Positions 23,485-36,060 are shown, numbered from the stretch's first letter. The stretch is 64,000 nucleotides of DNA from Athripsodes cinereus (GCA_947579605.1 OX388307.1:14051237-14115236); one strand, 5' to 3'. The notes: generated from the sequence alone by a model not told the origin. Made by a program: numbers and translations.

Positions 23485-24444
23485 TATTTATTTATTTATT
23501 TTTATTTATTCATTCACCAATGACACACTTCAGATAATACATGTAAGTTGAAACAATATACAAGAGACAAAATAATATAAACAATGTATTACCCTATTTA
23601 AAAGTGCGTACAATTTTCACTAATCACAATATTTTAAGCCCATAAGGTTGTCATCTATAATAAAATTTAATTTAATTTATAAAATAAGAATAAAACAGTA
23701 GTAATACAATAAACAACACTAAAAAATTAATAGTCATTACAAATCCACAATTAAAATTGAACAATTAAAAAAAAAACTGAAAAACTATTCATTTAAAGAA
23801 CAAATCAATAAAAAACCATTAAAAATTTAAAAAACAAAAAAAAAAATTTAAAAAGTAAAAAGATTAAAAATTCAAAAGTAAAAAAAACTAAAAAAATCCT
23901 TACACTAACAACCCTGACAAACAGCAAGAGAATGGAAAGGGGAAAATCATTGGGATAAGTGGAACACCATCAAATAAGTAGGCAGTCAATTATATACTGT
24001 TCAAAATCTGCAAAACAGATATTTTAAAGCCACGAGGATTGCTCGCAAACATGTCGACGTCACAAAATCTATCGTTGTAGTTGCTTAATATACGGTAGAG
24101 GGGGTTACGCAAACCAGCATTAGTATGAGCTATACTTACGTTTAGAGGCCGGTTAGTTCTTCTTACTGAAGCTATGCGAAAACCGATTTTGGTCAATATT
24201 TGAGGGACATCAACCTCTGATGTACATACCTTCCTCAAAATGCACGCATCCATCAATTCACGGCGCTTTGAGAGCTCCAATAGGTTCCCACAGAATGCAT
24301 CACCGTACCTTCGTCCACACATTCGTAGAAATTTACGCTGTACACGTTCAATTGCTAAGATTATATTTATCATATAACGGGTTCCAAATTGTAGAACAAT
24401 ATACCGGACAGGTATGCTACTAACTAGTTACCTGCAAAAGGCAA
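23485..24444 (-). pseudogene. 5'-truncated LINE, ORF C-terminus and 3' UTR
   Basis: The minus-strand frame 23990-24373 reads IERVQRKFLRMCGRRYG, ELSKRRELMDACILRKV, RNPLYRILSNYNDRF and FKISVLQILNSI before a stop: the C-terminal domain of jockey/CR1-type LINE proteins. Upstream, after a frameshift, a phrase like CSTIWNPLYDKYN continues the family pattern to about 24440. Downstream on the minus strand an AT-rich 3' UTR ends in an (AAATA)n-like tail at 23485-23512. TATTTAT occurs at both limits, a weak 7-bp candidate for a target duplication. The reverse transcriptase core is missing. Confidence 0.65.
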
Positions 24445-24451
24445 TATTTAT

Positions 24452-25256
24452 AACGGGTTTTTTTATGAACAAAAATGATATTTTATTTTATGCAACCATA
24501 TCAAAATTTAAGATTTATAAAATTTACATCTATATTTTTGGCAAAACCTGTGTATAGTTGAATAAAAGCAGAGGTTTTCACTCTATTATTTTCTTTACTT
24601 TCATTGTCTTTTTCTCTTTTTTCTTAGGCCACTGATAGCTTTTCATCATTTGTGCTCGATAGCGGAGCACACTGAGTGACTAATCAATAAATTCACTCTA
24701 AGTATATTCGCAAACGTAATATATTATATATTTAACTTTGGTTTACTTAATTGGTTTTCGACTAAAGTTATATTGTTATCTGTGTCATCTAGATATGTAT
24801 TGTAAAACTGTCTGTTCCAAAACATTACAAAATAAAATGAAAAATAATTCATTTAACAAATGACAATAAAATGATGAATCTTATACAGAAATAAATTGAC
24901 TGTAGAAATAAACTTGTACCACTGGAAAAACAGTTTTTCATAAATAATACGAACATCAATACGCTATTAACAGATTTTTCTGTTCCTATACAATAATCCA
25001 TTGATATATTTCGAGATATTTCACCTTTATGGCTCTACAGACTACACTTATCACGAAACATTCTTGGGATATTATATTAGGCTGGCTGTAGTAAAGCATT
25101 TTAAGAATCCATAAGAGCTTAGTGTCCTGAAAATCCATTGAAATTCAAGACATTTTGAACTTGCGAGCACTTAAGGTATCGTTAATAGAGCCGGACACAC
25201 ATTTTGCTGAGCAAAAAGCTCTAGGTATTGGCTGATTTAAAATTACATTACATACA
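24452..25256. other. AT-rich sequence, nothing recognised
   Basis: No gene, RNA or repeat was identified. Confidence 0.5.
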
Positions 25257-25483
25257 AAGACAATTCACACAGATCGAGATAGTCCCAAACTAAGATGATT
25301 CTTGTATTATGGGTACTAACGCGACGATACACACATACAATGCACTGCACACATATACATGTAACACCCAGACCCAGGCTAATTTGAAAAAAGGTCATTC
25401 TTCACTTTGCCCTGGCCGGGAATCGAACCCGGGACCTCGTGACTCAAAGGAAAGAGCGTTACCTCCGCGCCATACTGGCCGAC
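25257..25483 (-). repeat. tRNA-derived SINE family 1, full length
   Basis: On the minus strand the head reads GTCGGCCAGTATGGCGCGG (A-box region), then GAGTCACGAGG and the B box GGGTTCGATTCCCGG, as in a tRNA-derived Pol III promoter. A body with CCTGGGTCTGGGTGTT follows. The tail, GTACCCATAATACAAG then TTTGGGACT and GTGTGAATTGTC, is a sequence widespread in lepidopteran retroposons. This is not a tRNA gene: the cloverleaf is incomplete and fused to the body. Partial relatives lie at 36061-36188 (tail) and 43775-43891 (head). Confidence 0.9.
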
Positions 25484-26727
25484 ATTTAAATGAAATGATG
25501 TTATTTTTCACGAATGTTACTCTGTTACATTCTACGATTAATATTGTTACAAACTTTTAATTTATTAAAACCTATAAGTTATGAATAACTGATAAAGTGG
25601 TTATTAATTAAAAAAAGACAGTATATTTGCTATCAAATAAATATCAATTGAAAGTCTAAGTCTAAATACACTGGTTATATAGTAGGTACAAACTGCTGAT
25701 TGTATACTCTCATTAAAAACCACATCAGTTTAATATAATAAACACCTTTCAGGATTATACATAATAATTTATATTTAATATGGCTTATAAATCAATTATA
25801 AAAATAAATCTGCAAAAAATAAATCCTATAAAAGTTTACTTAATTTTTTATTTTGATATTCAAAACGAAAATATTTTATTTAAATCGCTAGAGGATATTT
25901 TCACAATGTAGGATTGACCTATAACTAATCCTGTGGTTTATTGTCCTATCTCCAAACACAATTTCAATTTCGGTAATGTATATTGAATTTTTCAAAAGAT
26001 TCAAAAACCATTTATGAATAAAATTTTCCATTTTTATAGGATTACAAAGATATTATACTTTAAAATTATGGTATTGAAAGCCTCCTAGTAGCGATATTGA
26101 GAGTATAAATAATATATTCTATGTATCGATGTTAATTTAGTTCAATTTCTAAATAGAGGAGATTAACACTGTCTTTAAAGATAAAAGACGTCTCTCTAAA
26201 TAATACACATTTGAGTAGAAAAACATTTGTTCTTTGATTGGATTATAGAAAATGTAGATATACTGGAAGGTATAATGAAAAGTCTATATTTTCCTGTGGA
26301 CTTTTATATTTATTACTAAAAGTATTGTAGAGAAAACGAAATACCTATAATATCACTGGCAATTTCTTATCGCATTATCTGTTCAAATGGATTCAATAAT
26401 ATCAAACAAAGTAAGCTTGTTATTTTCACCTATATTCAATAATATAATATCTATAGTAAACATTTTATATGAGTGTGTCATAGGAACTGTGAGTTGCTTG
26501 TCCTAACCAGTGAAAATTTATATAATAGAATAGAATTAATATTAGAAAGATCGATAATCTTCATATTTACTTTTATTATCACACCATCTGTTATTATAGC
26601 TAGATTCAGATAATATCCTTTTTTTGACGAAAATTTAGATACTTAAATGCATACTTCATCACAAATTGATGTTTATAATTAAAAATAAAACTAAATAAAT
26701 CTACTATTACTATAACTATTATCCCAT
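25484..26727. other. AT-rich sequence, nothing recognised
   Basis: No coding region, repeat or structured RNA was recognised. Confidence 0.5.
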
Positions 26728-26960
26728 CATGTCATATCCCAAAAGTGGGGTAGCCAGCAATACAGTAGCATGCAATAAACATGCTTTATTCAGAAAACAA
26801 GCTATCTTCTCCGCGCCAGTAAAACATTTAGTAATTCTGGATGGATGGCAAACCTTAACGCTGTATTTAAGATTTATAATGTATCTTTTATTTAATGTAT
26901 TTTTTTGAACACCTGCCTTTTGAAGAATACTCAAAAACTTACGGAAAAGATTGGGGAAAC
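26728..26960 (-). repeat. Dispersed repeat A, copy 5
   Basis: Plus-strand reading: CATCATGTCATATCCC, GTGGGGTAGCCAGCA, CTTCTCCGCGCCAGT, GGATGGATGGCAAACC, then TTTTTTTGAACACCTGCC and ACTCAAAAACTTACGG. It keeps both the CGTGATG-type end and the GAACACCTG-type end, so it is close to full length for the single-arm form. Confidence 0.65.
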
Positions 26961-27119
26961 AATTATTCTTTTCGGGATGCTCCACGGAGAATTATACGCG
27001 GCGGCAGAATTGCCATCCACACTTCTCAGCATTATACAACCAGATAAGTCTCCATATGATCAGTCATGATCACACAAAAACTTAACAGTCTAATGCCGGG
27101 AAAAATTCACCTATCCAGA

Positions 27120-28470
27120 TATACAGGATATCAAAGGATTAGGCTCAAAACGCGGGATCAAAATACCAGCATTGTGCCTGAAATATCTGTGTTCAGAAAC
27201 CTTTTTACAATATTACAAGTGTTTATTATAATAGATTTTTGAATTTTAATGTACAAATTAACCGGTAAATCTAATTTTTGTAAATTATTTATTAAAGATT
27301 TCGGAGTTACCCCTGTAGCTGACATGACTAAAGGTATTATATAAACGGACCTAGAATGCCAAAAATTTTTTATTTCTCCTGCTAGTTCTGTATATTTACG
27401 TATTTTTTCTGCGACGGTTGTTTGTATATTATGTGTATTTGGGACAGCGATGTCGATTAGGTACGTTATTTTATTACGTTTATCATGTAATACTAAATCG
27501 GGTCTATTATGATGTATTTGTCTATCTGTTATTATGGTTTTATCATAATAGAGCCTATAATTTTGATTTTCTAATACCTGTTCCGGGTTGTATTTATAAT
27601 AAGGTATTACATTATTTGAGTTTAAAAGATTATGTTTAATAGCTAAATTTTGATGTATAATTTTTGCTACATGATTATGTCTATAAGTATACTCAGTTTG
27701 AGCGAGAGTGGAACAACCCGAAACTATGTGCTGAATTGTTTCCGGTTTGGCCAGACATTTCCTACACGAATCATCAATTATATTTTGATTTTTTATAATA
27801 TATTTTTGATAATTTTTTGTATTTATTACCTGATCTTGAATTGCTAGCATAAAACCCTCGGTTTCCCCATACAATTCCCCAATGGTCAACCACCTGTTTG
27901 ACGCATATTTGTCAACATAAGATTGGTTGAGATCATTGAGGTGTCTAGCATGAAGTTCCTTCCTACCCCAAGATTCTAACAAAATATTTAAATAGTTTAA
28001 TCGCGGACCTACTGTTTCGTCATTTAAATTTAAAGGTGTATGATTTTTATCGGCCTGTATTATAATTTTATGTAGTATAGAATTATTTTGTTTGTTTTTA
28101 AAAAATGTTTTAAGGGATTCTATTTGATTATTATGTAAAGAGGAAATGTTAACAATTCCTCTTCCTCCTATACTCCTAGGCAGAACCAACCTTTCTTTCG
28201 CGGAATTTGGATGGTGATATCTATTTTTTGTTAATTGTGTTCTAATAAGTCTTTCTAGTTTATCTAGATCCGTTTTAGACCATTTTATGATGCCAAATGA
28301 GTATGTTAATAATGGGATTGCCCACGCGTTTATTGCTTTTACTATGTTTTTGGCCGATAGATCACATTTAAATATTTTATTAAGTCTATCTTTAAAATCA
28401 TTTGTTAATTGAGTTTTGATTAAAGAGTGATTTAAATTTTTAATACTCTTTTATTAATAAGTATTTATTT
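27120..28470 (-). mobile_element. Dong/R4-like LINE, 3' half
   Basis: A 5'-truncated minus-strand LINE whose protein belongs to the restriction-like-endonuclease group. Its coding part is given at 27158-28470. The 3' limit near 27120 is approximate, as I see no simple tail. Confidence 0.7.
27158..28470 (-). pseudogene. Dong/R4-like LINE ORF: RT thumb, zinc knuckle and PD-D endonuclease
   Basis: The minus-strand frame is open from about 28470 to a TGA at 27158-27160, longer than the 343 codons counted from the first start-like codon at 28189. It begins in the thumb region (KAINAWAIPLLTYSFGIIKW). Next come RTQLTKNRYHHPNSAKERL and the PRSIGGRGI block, then a CCHC knuckle (CRKCLAKPETIQHIVSGC). 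The restriction-like nuclease follows, with RPDLV and YLIDIAVP supplying its acidic residues, and then a C-terminal PLVMSATGV region. This order is that of R2/R4/Dong-type LINEs, which cut DNA with this nuclease rather than an APE domain. The palm is missing, so it cannot be autonomous, but no internal stop remains. Confidence 0.8.
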
Positions 28471-29170
28471 TATTCATTTATTTCAATTTCATAAGATTAT
28501 CAGTGAAGATCCGTTTATTACTTAAATGTGGTCCATGTTAATATACAAACCAATCAATAGTAGCATTAAAATAGAAATTTTAATTAATTTATGAAATTAG
28601 GCACAATATTAAATCAATATAATTATAAATTATGGTCACGTTTGTTAATCTTGTAGGATAACAATAACAACAAAAAGCTTAACCATGATAACATCGACAT
28701 TTCCGTCATATTTTCTTCGAGTTCCCTCCCTGGTGTACTATATTATTTAATAAAATTATTTTTACCGAACACCACTCACTTTAAAAGGCACTGGTGACAC
28801 GTTCACTTTTTCGTGGTAGTATAATTTTGTAAATATGACAATTTGATGTCTTTTAATATGCTAATTTATTTAAATTGCATTTAAGGCAATGTCTCTTATT
28901 ATTTTCACACCGTGACAAAATGTATTATTATAAAGGAATGTACTAGTACCTACTTAATAAAATAATAATATGCTTTCTCATCATTTTTAATTGGTTGGTA
29001 AAATCGGGTGTATTGTATTGTATTCTATATTCACTTTAGTTTAAAGTATCTTAGCGTATTTTTCTTTTTTTTTTATTATTGGTGAACAACTATTGTTTAT
29101 ATCTGATTTATTTAAACAGTGGAAACCTTATTGGATATAATGGGCTACCAACTAAAAATATCTTTTAACT
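28471..29170. other. AT-rich sequence, nothing recognised
   Basis: No gene or repeat was identified. Confidence 0.5.
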
Positions 29171-29620
29171 ATGTTATGTGTAGAAAATTTTAGTTTGAAA
29201 ATATCGCACCTTTGCAACGAACTTCCCTTTTGTACATTGATTGTATTCAATTTAAATGCATTTCTGTACAAAATTGTATGTTTTGTCAGGTATGATGCCA
29301 ACTTCCAGGCTTTTAAAAGGGACTTCAAGACCTACCTCTTCAAACTTTTTTTTATCAACTGTGACTGTTATGTTTATTGCATTATTTTATTTTTATTTCT
29401 GACGCGGATACATATTATTATGTATCTGAGATTATGTGTTACAATGTTTTTGTATTTAAATTTAAATTATTGACACACACAACTTTGTTTAAGATAAAAT
29501 ATTATCATGTACAGCGTCCTCGAGGTGCTATGGCACAAATATGGCGCCCTAAATACTCTCCGTTTATTTATTATTTATTATTATTTGTCATCAATTTGCA
29601 GTTAGGAGTGAATAAATAAA
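29171..29620 (+). pseudogene. Possible LINE 3'-end remnant
   Basis: The plus strand encodes YDANFQAFKRDFKTYLFKLFF near 29290-29350, resembling the end of LINE proteins. A 3'-UTR-like stretch follows with a GC-rich block (CGTCCTCGAGGTGCTATGG) and a final GAATAAATAAATA tail. No catalytic domain is present and the family is not recognised, so this is a weak call. Confidence 0.35.
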
Positions 29621-29907
29621 TAGTATTTAATTACATATTTTATGTACAGTATAAACTTAGTCGAAAACTTTCTACTACAAATTAAATTGTGTCAAATAAC
29701 TATGTGTTAGCCATCAATAACACGATCTGTCATCTCCCTCCAATATACAAAAATACATAGTTCAGATTTGAAATAATGTAACTAGAAAACAAAGTTTGAC
29801 CTTTTTGCCGCTGATAAATTACATTGATTACAATTATTTGGCATTTATATTTGAGGACACTTCAAGGATATAAAAACTATGTTATGTATTACTGTAAACT
29901 ATGTCCC

Positions 29908-30067
29908 TCTTTCACAATACACCGTTCCTATGACAACGATATCAGAGCGCAAGGAATGTCGTGGAAAGAGGTGACGCAATTGGCACAGAGACGCTCTGAA
30001 TGGAGGAGGCTGGTTTCTGCCCTGTGCTCCCGAGAGGAGCGTTGAGGGCGATGATGATGATGATGAT
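29908..30067 (+). mobile_element. RTE-like LINE tail
   Basis: 160 bp nearly identical to 16205-16366: the last ~45 codons (FTIHRSYDND to SALCSREER), a TGA stop and a (GAT)n tail. One visible difference is GTGGAAAGAGG for GTGGGAAGAGG. No convincing target duplication was found. Confidence 0.8.
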
Positions 30068-30069
30068 AG

Positions 30070-30610
30070 ATATTACATGAATGTGTACATATGTGCTACA
30101 GGATAATTGTTAAATAAATTTTGTCGCTTTTGAAATGCCAGGCTATATAGGAAATATCAAGTAATTTATTCAATAATCATTCAAATTAGAATAAATAGGT
30201 TGCTTTATTCTCCTATTGGTATGCTGACAGAGATGTGACATAGTGAATAAGCAAAGATTTTTTTTATATAGGTATAATGAAACGCAAAAAACAAATAAAT
30301 ATTCTGGAGTATAATTATACTCTATTTTGGAATTGTTTTTAGCAATATAGGAATCAAATAAAAAAGCCTAGGGCCATTTCTATGACACTGCCGAGCGACA
30401 TGATTATTACATTAACATAGGCCATAGGGCACCATGACAACTCATCCATCTTAATCAGATAATGTACATGTGTAGATAATTTACAATCAAACATACTACT
30501 TATATGATCCACAACGTAGGTATTTATATTCACAAGCATGACAGCAAAAATACAAAACGAATTTTTTTTTTTTTTTTTTCATATACCTTATAACATTTTC
30601 ACAGTTCACC
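30070..30610. other. AT-rich sequence, nothing recognised
   Basis: No gene or repeat was identified; a T-rich run lies at about 30562-30580. Confidence 0.5.
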
Positions 30611-30768
30611 AATTACAGCATTATTCACTGTGTCGGTGTTTAGGTAGTAGAATTCCATATCGAAATAATAAAATAAATGTTTTATTCTACTAATGGTTAT
30701 TTAGTTTTATTCTACTAACACCATTAGTAGAATAAAACATTTATTTTATTATTTCGAATTACAGCATT
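30611..30768. repeat. Perfect 37-bp inverted repeat inside a 12-bp direct duplication
   Basis: The arms 30661-30697 and 30720-30756 are exact reverse complements of each other, 37 bp each, with a 22-bp spacer. The spacer repeats part of the arm (TTTTATTCTACTAA). AATTACAGCATT occurs at 30611-30622 and again at 30757-30768, so the 134 bp between look like an insertion with a 12-bp duplication. A fold-back element or a template-switch event would fit. Confidence 0.75.
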
Positions 30769-31031
30769 GTAAAACATTACATTTAAAATACGTTTCCTGT
30801 CCCGCATGTTGAAATTTCACAGAATAAAATAATTACCGTGGCAGTGGGTGGTTTAATTGAAACGTATTAAAATAATTCCCCAATTAAATTCTAATAAGGA
30901 AAAATAACACTCATTTGCACGCAAATTAAGATTATTTTTATACCACGACAATTTGAACAAAATATTCTATTTCAATAGCGTGTCTTCTATACAAGCCGAA
31001 AAATTGAGCTTGACCTGAGGTTTAGAATTAG

Positions 31032-31527
31032 AATTACATATATAGGTACTACTTCTACTTCCGATGGCCGAACAGCCCTTGTAGGACCTTTGCCTCCGAA
31101 ACAATAGATCTCCAAGCCTTTCTTTCCTGAGCAATGGACTACCAGTCGTCTTTAGCATTGAGCTCCTCTAGATCTCGGTTGATGTTATCTAACAATCTTT
31201 GTCTTGGTCTACCTAACGGTCTCCTGCCCTCGGGTATAACCTGCAGACTACCTTTAGTCGCCCTTTCTTCTCCGGATCTAACGACGTGGCCAATCCATGC
31301 CAATCTTCGGGATGTGATCTCACTTGTGATGAAAGGTTGTTTAGTAATGGAGCGAATTTCTTCATTACTTTTAAGCCTCCAGGTTCCTTCTGCAATACCT
31401 GGTCGAGAACCCAATATTTTTCTTAGAATCCTATTTTCAAAAGACAGAAGTCTTTGTTGGTCTTTTAGGGTCTTACACCAGGATTCCGAACCATAGATGA
31501 CCATAGATGACCAAATTACATATATAG
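31032..31527 (-). mobile_element. 5'-truncated LINE with 14-bp target duplication
   Basis: The insertion 31046-31513 lies between two copies of AATTACATATATAG (31032-31045 and 31514-31527). The minus strand encodes a LINE C-terminus: YGSESW, LLSFENRILRKILGS, RRLAWIGHVVRSGEE, GRRPLGRPRQRLLDNI and DLEELNAKDDW. A TAG at 31139-31141 interrupts the frame, which then resumes SIAQERKAWRSIV. The domain is typical of APE-type LINEs of the RTE/CR1 group. A small tandem duplication (ATAGATGACC twice) marks the 5' junction. Confidence 0.85.
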
Positions 31528-32820
31528 CTTAGAATAAATTAATAAATGATTGATGTTCCATGTTTCCATAATGAAGATAATATCTTCATTATTCTTTGAC
31601 GCACAAAAAATTCTGTATGTTTTTTATTTTTCTTTCAATGTACATTGTGATAATTACGTACATTGGTGATTTCCACAACATCAAAAGTTAGTCATCAAGT
31701 CCATAAGAATTTCTTGCATTGACGTTTCTCGCAATACTAGTTATTTATTGATAACTTTAATTTAACTTCAATTTTTTTTGGAATTTGATAAAAAAAATGT
31801 TTAAAAAAATAACGGGATAGTTAAGCACATTTAACATCATAAATGTTTTCCATTAAAACTCACTTCAGATATAAAACACCGCGTAATAATTTCTCCAAAA
31901 GATGTTGGCTCTTTTCAAAAAGTTTTAAACGCTTCAAAACATCTGTATAGTGAATCTTATGAAAACTTGGAACGAGTCGTAGTGTTTTACTCCTGGGAAA
32001 TATATTTAATATCAAATACAAGACAAGTTTGATGTAAAAGTTTATAATTCACATATTATTATTACGTACAATACACCTTCCGTATACATGTATAAAGTTC
32101 ATTTTGGTAACCTTATTTTGATGAGATTACTATTGAAAACATGGTATAGATATGTTTTACGCTAATGTCATAGGTTCCGGGAAACTTTTCGAAAATAAGC
32201 AACTTCATCTAGATTCCTCTAGAGTTTAAATCTTAGGTAAGTATCAATGTTCATTGCATCAAAGAAATACATATTTTTGTAACCTTTACTAATTATAATC
32301 ATACGTGTAACTAATTAATAATCATACGTGAAAATTAAACATTGTTTAGTTTAACATTTCTAAAACACATATTTTTGTATTTCTTTTCGTGTGCATCAAT
32401 TATTGAATACAGTATTATATGATTATTATTTTAATAAATTCACAGGATCATTTAAATAAAACTTGAAAATTTTAATTTAACACTGAAAACTTTACAAGTG
32501 ATATTCCTTCGTAGTTTAAGATCATCCAACATTTATGACAGAAATATAATTAAACGAATGATTAGGAAATCCAACAACATTTCTGTCAGATAAAATATTA
32601 TAAAATGATTGATTGGATGTGTACACTAAAATATTTCTAGATAAATAAAATAATTTCGAACTGAACAATTCATATCCAAGAAAACTTTCTCGCACAAATA
32701 TTAATTTAAATCATCGTATAGGTATAAAACATCATATTTAAAATATCCTCCGAAAAGCTCTCTGAAAATAACACATATGTGTTCTATTTATTTAAAATAT
32801 AAAAAAAAAATACCAAATTT
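31528..32820. other. AT-rich sequence, nothing recognised
   Basis: No gene or repeat was identified. Confidence 0.5.
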
Positions 32821-33096
32821 AACACTTTCATTATAAAGATGAGGAAGATGGCATATTTGGGACACGTACTTCGAAATGAGAAATATAGTTTGCTCCAACT
32901 TTGGAGGGAAAATTGAGGGTAGTCGCGGTGTAGGAAGGCGGCAGATGTCCTGGCTGAGAAATATCCTAGAGTTGACCGGAGTTCGGAGGGTGGAAGAGCT
33001 GTTCGGGCTGGCACAGGAACAGGGAGGCCTACGCCAGGGTGATAGCCGACGTCAGGGGGACCTGACATGGCACTTTGAGAAGAAGAACACTTTCAT
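32821..33096 (+). mobile_element. 5'-truncated LINE with 11-bp target duplication
   Basis: AACACTTTCAT flanks 32832-33085 on both sides (32821-32831 and 33086-33096). The plus strand encodes KMAYLGHVLRNEKYSLLQL, then after a one-base frameshift near 32905 GKIEGSRGVGRRQMSWLRN and EELFGLAQEQ, and ends in an AAGAAG tail. It is the same family as the remnant at 47525-47745 and its duplicate. Only the C-terminal region is present. Confidence 0.8.
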
Positions 33097-34343
33097 GAGA
33101 TTTGATATACAACTTTTTTCAAATATTCCTTATCATAAAAAAATCAAAACAATATTTGCTGGTTCTTTTGAAATATTTAGGAACCGACCGAAAAAAAAAA
33201 TTTCAAAGAAAATAATGTTTTCGTTATTATTTATCAACAAATAAATATTTGTCAATAACCTATCAATCAATACACGAGTTTTATATCTTTCAAAATAGTC
33301 TATTATATTTTTTTGTTCTACGAATTACTTTTTGAATAAAATCTACGTCATAGCGCAATTTTTTTAAATTGTGGTACATACATAAAATCTATCACATAAA
33401 ATGTGAAGTAATGTATAATATGTAACTAAAAAATATGTTTAAATTATATTCGTAAAACATAAAGCAGATCTCTCAAAACAATACAATGTAATAATGTTCA
33501 AATAGATGTAATATTTTGCTCGAAGCTATAATTCCTTGTATCGTACAAGATTTGAACAATCTAAGATACCTGTATGAAGTGATCAAAGTAATATACGCAG
33601 TTTCATGAATAAGGTATTATAGATATCCTGAAAGTTTTCCAAAGTATGTGGTACTATCACCATTACTGTAAATTACTCGCGGGAATACATCGACGACAAA
33701 ATCTCAAAGCAGGTCAACCACTATCAAAGTTTCAGCGCAAACTTTCTTCTCAATTTCATCGTAACTTCCTTGAGGTAGTGTCAATTTTAAAATGAATATC
33801 ATTCGATGGTTTCAAAAGAAAATACTTAATGATATGTGAATATATTAATAGATCGTTTGACCTACCTTCATATTCATCAGACGAAAAATGGATCGGTTGA
33901 AATAACTTCTGGAGAAGAATATTTGATTCTTGATTCAAAGTTGAAAAGGTAATGTAAAACACGTTAACAAAAGAAATAATCACAAAAGCAACGAAATAAG
34001 CGGTAATAAATATCAAAATATCTACACATTTTTAATGTAACGATAAAAAAATAGGTATAATAGGTATATACCTATATCAAACAAAACAATGATAAAACGA
34101 AAAAGAATAATTGACTACCAATTTAATGATGAGTCATGTTTTTTTTTGCTGTTGTTAATATGGGTAGGCAGGTAATTACAAACATAAAAATGAAAAGCGA
34201 TACATACCTACGTCTAAATGGTTCATAATATATAAATGCAGTTAAAAATTATTTTCTTAATTTATTTTGTCGACATTGAATAATAACATAACTTAAATTT
34301 TCACTGCTTTTTATAAGCTCTCTTATACTCTCTTCTGGAAGTA
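33097..34343. other. AT-rich sequence, nothing recognised
   Basis: No gene or repeat was identified. Confidence 0.5.
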
Positions 34344-34869
34344 CAAAAATTCTACTCCGTTAAAGGTGATTATGCGCTTATTTAATCATTTTATCAAATG
34401 ACATTTCTGGCTCTACGATATCGCTGTTGCAAAAACAGTGAATTGTAAAAAAATTCTACTCCGTTAAAGGTGATTATGCGCTTATTTAATCATTTTATCA
34501 AATGACATTTCTGGCTCTACGATATCGCTGTTGCAAAAACAGTGAATTGTAAAAAAATTCTACTCCGTTAAAGGTGATTATGCGCTTATTTAATCATTTT
34601 ATCAAATGACATTTCTGGCTCTACGATATCGCTGTTGCAAAAACAGTGAATTGTAAAAAAATTCTACTCCGTTAAAGGTGATTATGCGCTTATTTAATCA
34701 TTTTATCAAATGACATTTCTGGCTCTACGATATCGCTGTTGCAAAAACAGTGAATTGTAAAAAAATTCTATTCCGTTAAAGGTGATTATGCGCTTATTTA
34801 ATCATTTTATCAAATGACATTTCTGGCTATACGATATCGCTGTTGCAAAAACAGTGAATTGTAAAAAAA
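34344..34869. repeat. 104-bp minisatellite, 5 units
   Basis: Five head-to-tail units of 104 bp; units begin at the TTCTACTCCG phrase at 34350, 34454, 34558, 34662 and 34766. The first four look identical. The fifth carries two substitutions (CTATTCCG and GGCTATACG), the usual edge degeneration of a tandem array. No frame stays open. Confidence 0.95.
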
Positions 34870-35587
34870 TGACCTTTCGGGTCGTCCAAAAGGATAACAT
34901 TTAATTACTTTCAAGATTTCAATTCAAATTTATTTTTATAATGAACACACTGCTATTATAACAGTAAGCGGTAGGTATAAGGTTAATTAACCTCTCTCGA
35001 TTCTCTTGATTGTACATGCACATTGTTGGTAATGGTTAAATTCATGTCTAAAAATAAGTTTGTTTGGTTTCCCTTCCTAAAGTACTACCCATCCGGATGC
35101 TATCGAGGTTAGACATGCGTCATTTGTTTTCTCATTTTAATGTAATTTTTTCTTCCGAGACGGCTATTTGAAATTCGTCGGCTGGGGAGTACACTGATGA
35201 AGATTTATAGGACAACGTGGCGACAGCTTGATTAAAAACTACAGTAAAATAGTGGAAAATATTTTCTTGATAAGATATATCGGATAAAGATATTGAAGAT
35301 ATTTCCTAAGAAAATTGCATGAATATTCTTCTCACTGACATTTTTACTAAGTAAAACTATTACAACCTTAAACCCTTTCATAAAAAAACTACCGAAAAAC
35401 TTTAAAATTTACAAAATCTCACATAACAAAAATATTTAAAAAAAAAAACTTATAAAATAAATATGAAAGTATTTTTCATTAACAAAATTTCAGAATCCTG
35501 GATAATCCTCCTTTACAAAATACTGTTAATAAGTGAAACACTGTTTCTTTAATATAATAAAAATAATATTACGTTATGAGTTACCTA
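34870..35587. other. AT-rich sequence, nothing recognised
   Basis: No gene or repeat was identified. A strong hairpin at about 35577-35601 (GAGTTACC / GGGTAACTC) overlaps the next entry. Confidence 0.5.
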
Positions 35588-35697
35588 GAAGGGGTAACTC
35601 GATTAGTACAGAATGGCTCTGCATTAAAAAAAAAACGTTTCCACTCTGCGCTCCCAAGAGGAAAGTTTGATTGAAAAGAAAGATGATAATAATATTA
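35588..35697 (+). repeat. Degenerate RTE-like LINE tail
   Basis: AAGGGGTAACTCGATTAGTACAG aligns with the AAGAGGTGACGCAATTGGCACAG phrase of the intact tails. It is followed by a diverged GAATGG, CTCTGCGCTCCCAAGAGG and GATGATAATAAT. An A-rich run interrupts the middle. It is clearly older than the copies at 16 and 30 kb. Confidence 0.55.
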
Positions 35698-36060
35698 TCC
35701 TTATAACTCATTCTACGTCATATTATGTATCAATATATAAATACAGTGTTTCTATAGCAACAGTTTTACCAGGTTATAAATTTCCTTGCTGAACACGTTA
35801 TTATTAACGTATTGCATTTATTGATACTCAAGGAGTCAACGTGAGATAAGGTTAATTTTAAAATATAATCAAATAAGAGAAAAACAATGTGTTTTTAAAA
35901 TATTACAAAAATACTCAATAACGTGTAACATAATTGTGTTTCAAATTTATTAAGCTTAATAATTTAGTTCTACGTCATAAATTTTACAGCACTCGTAAGA
36001 TTTAGACAACAACACGTAGTACATCCATATTATATAAGTTGTAATCATAACATAACATGT

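Noticed and set aside
25400..25483. A tRNA gene suggested by the B box and tRNA-like head
   Set aside because: The head is fused to a SINE body and tail, recurs at 43775-43891, and does not form a complete cloverleaf.
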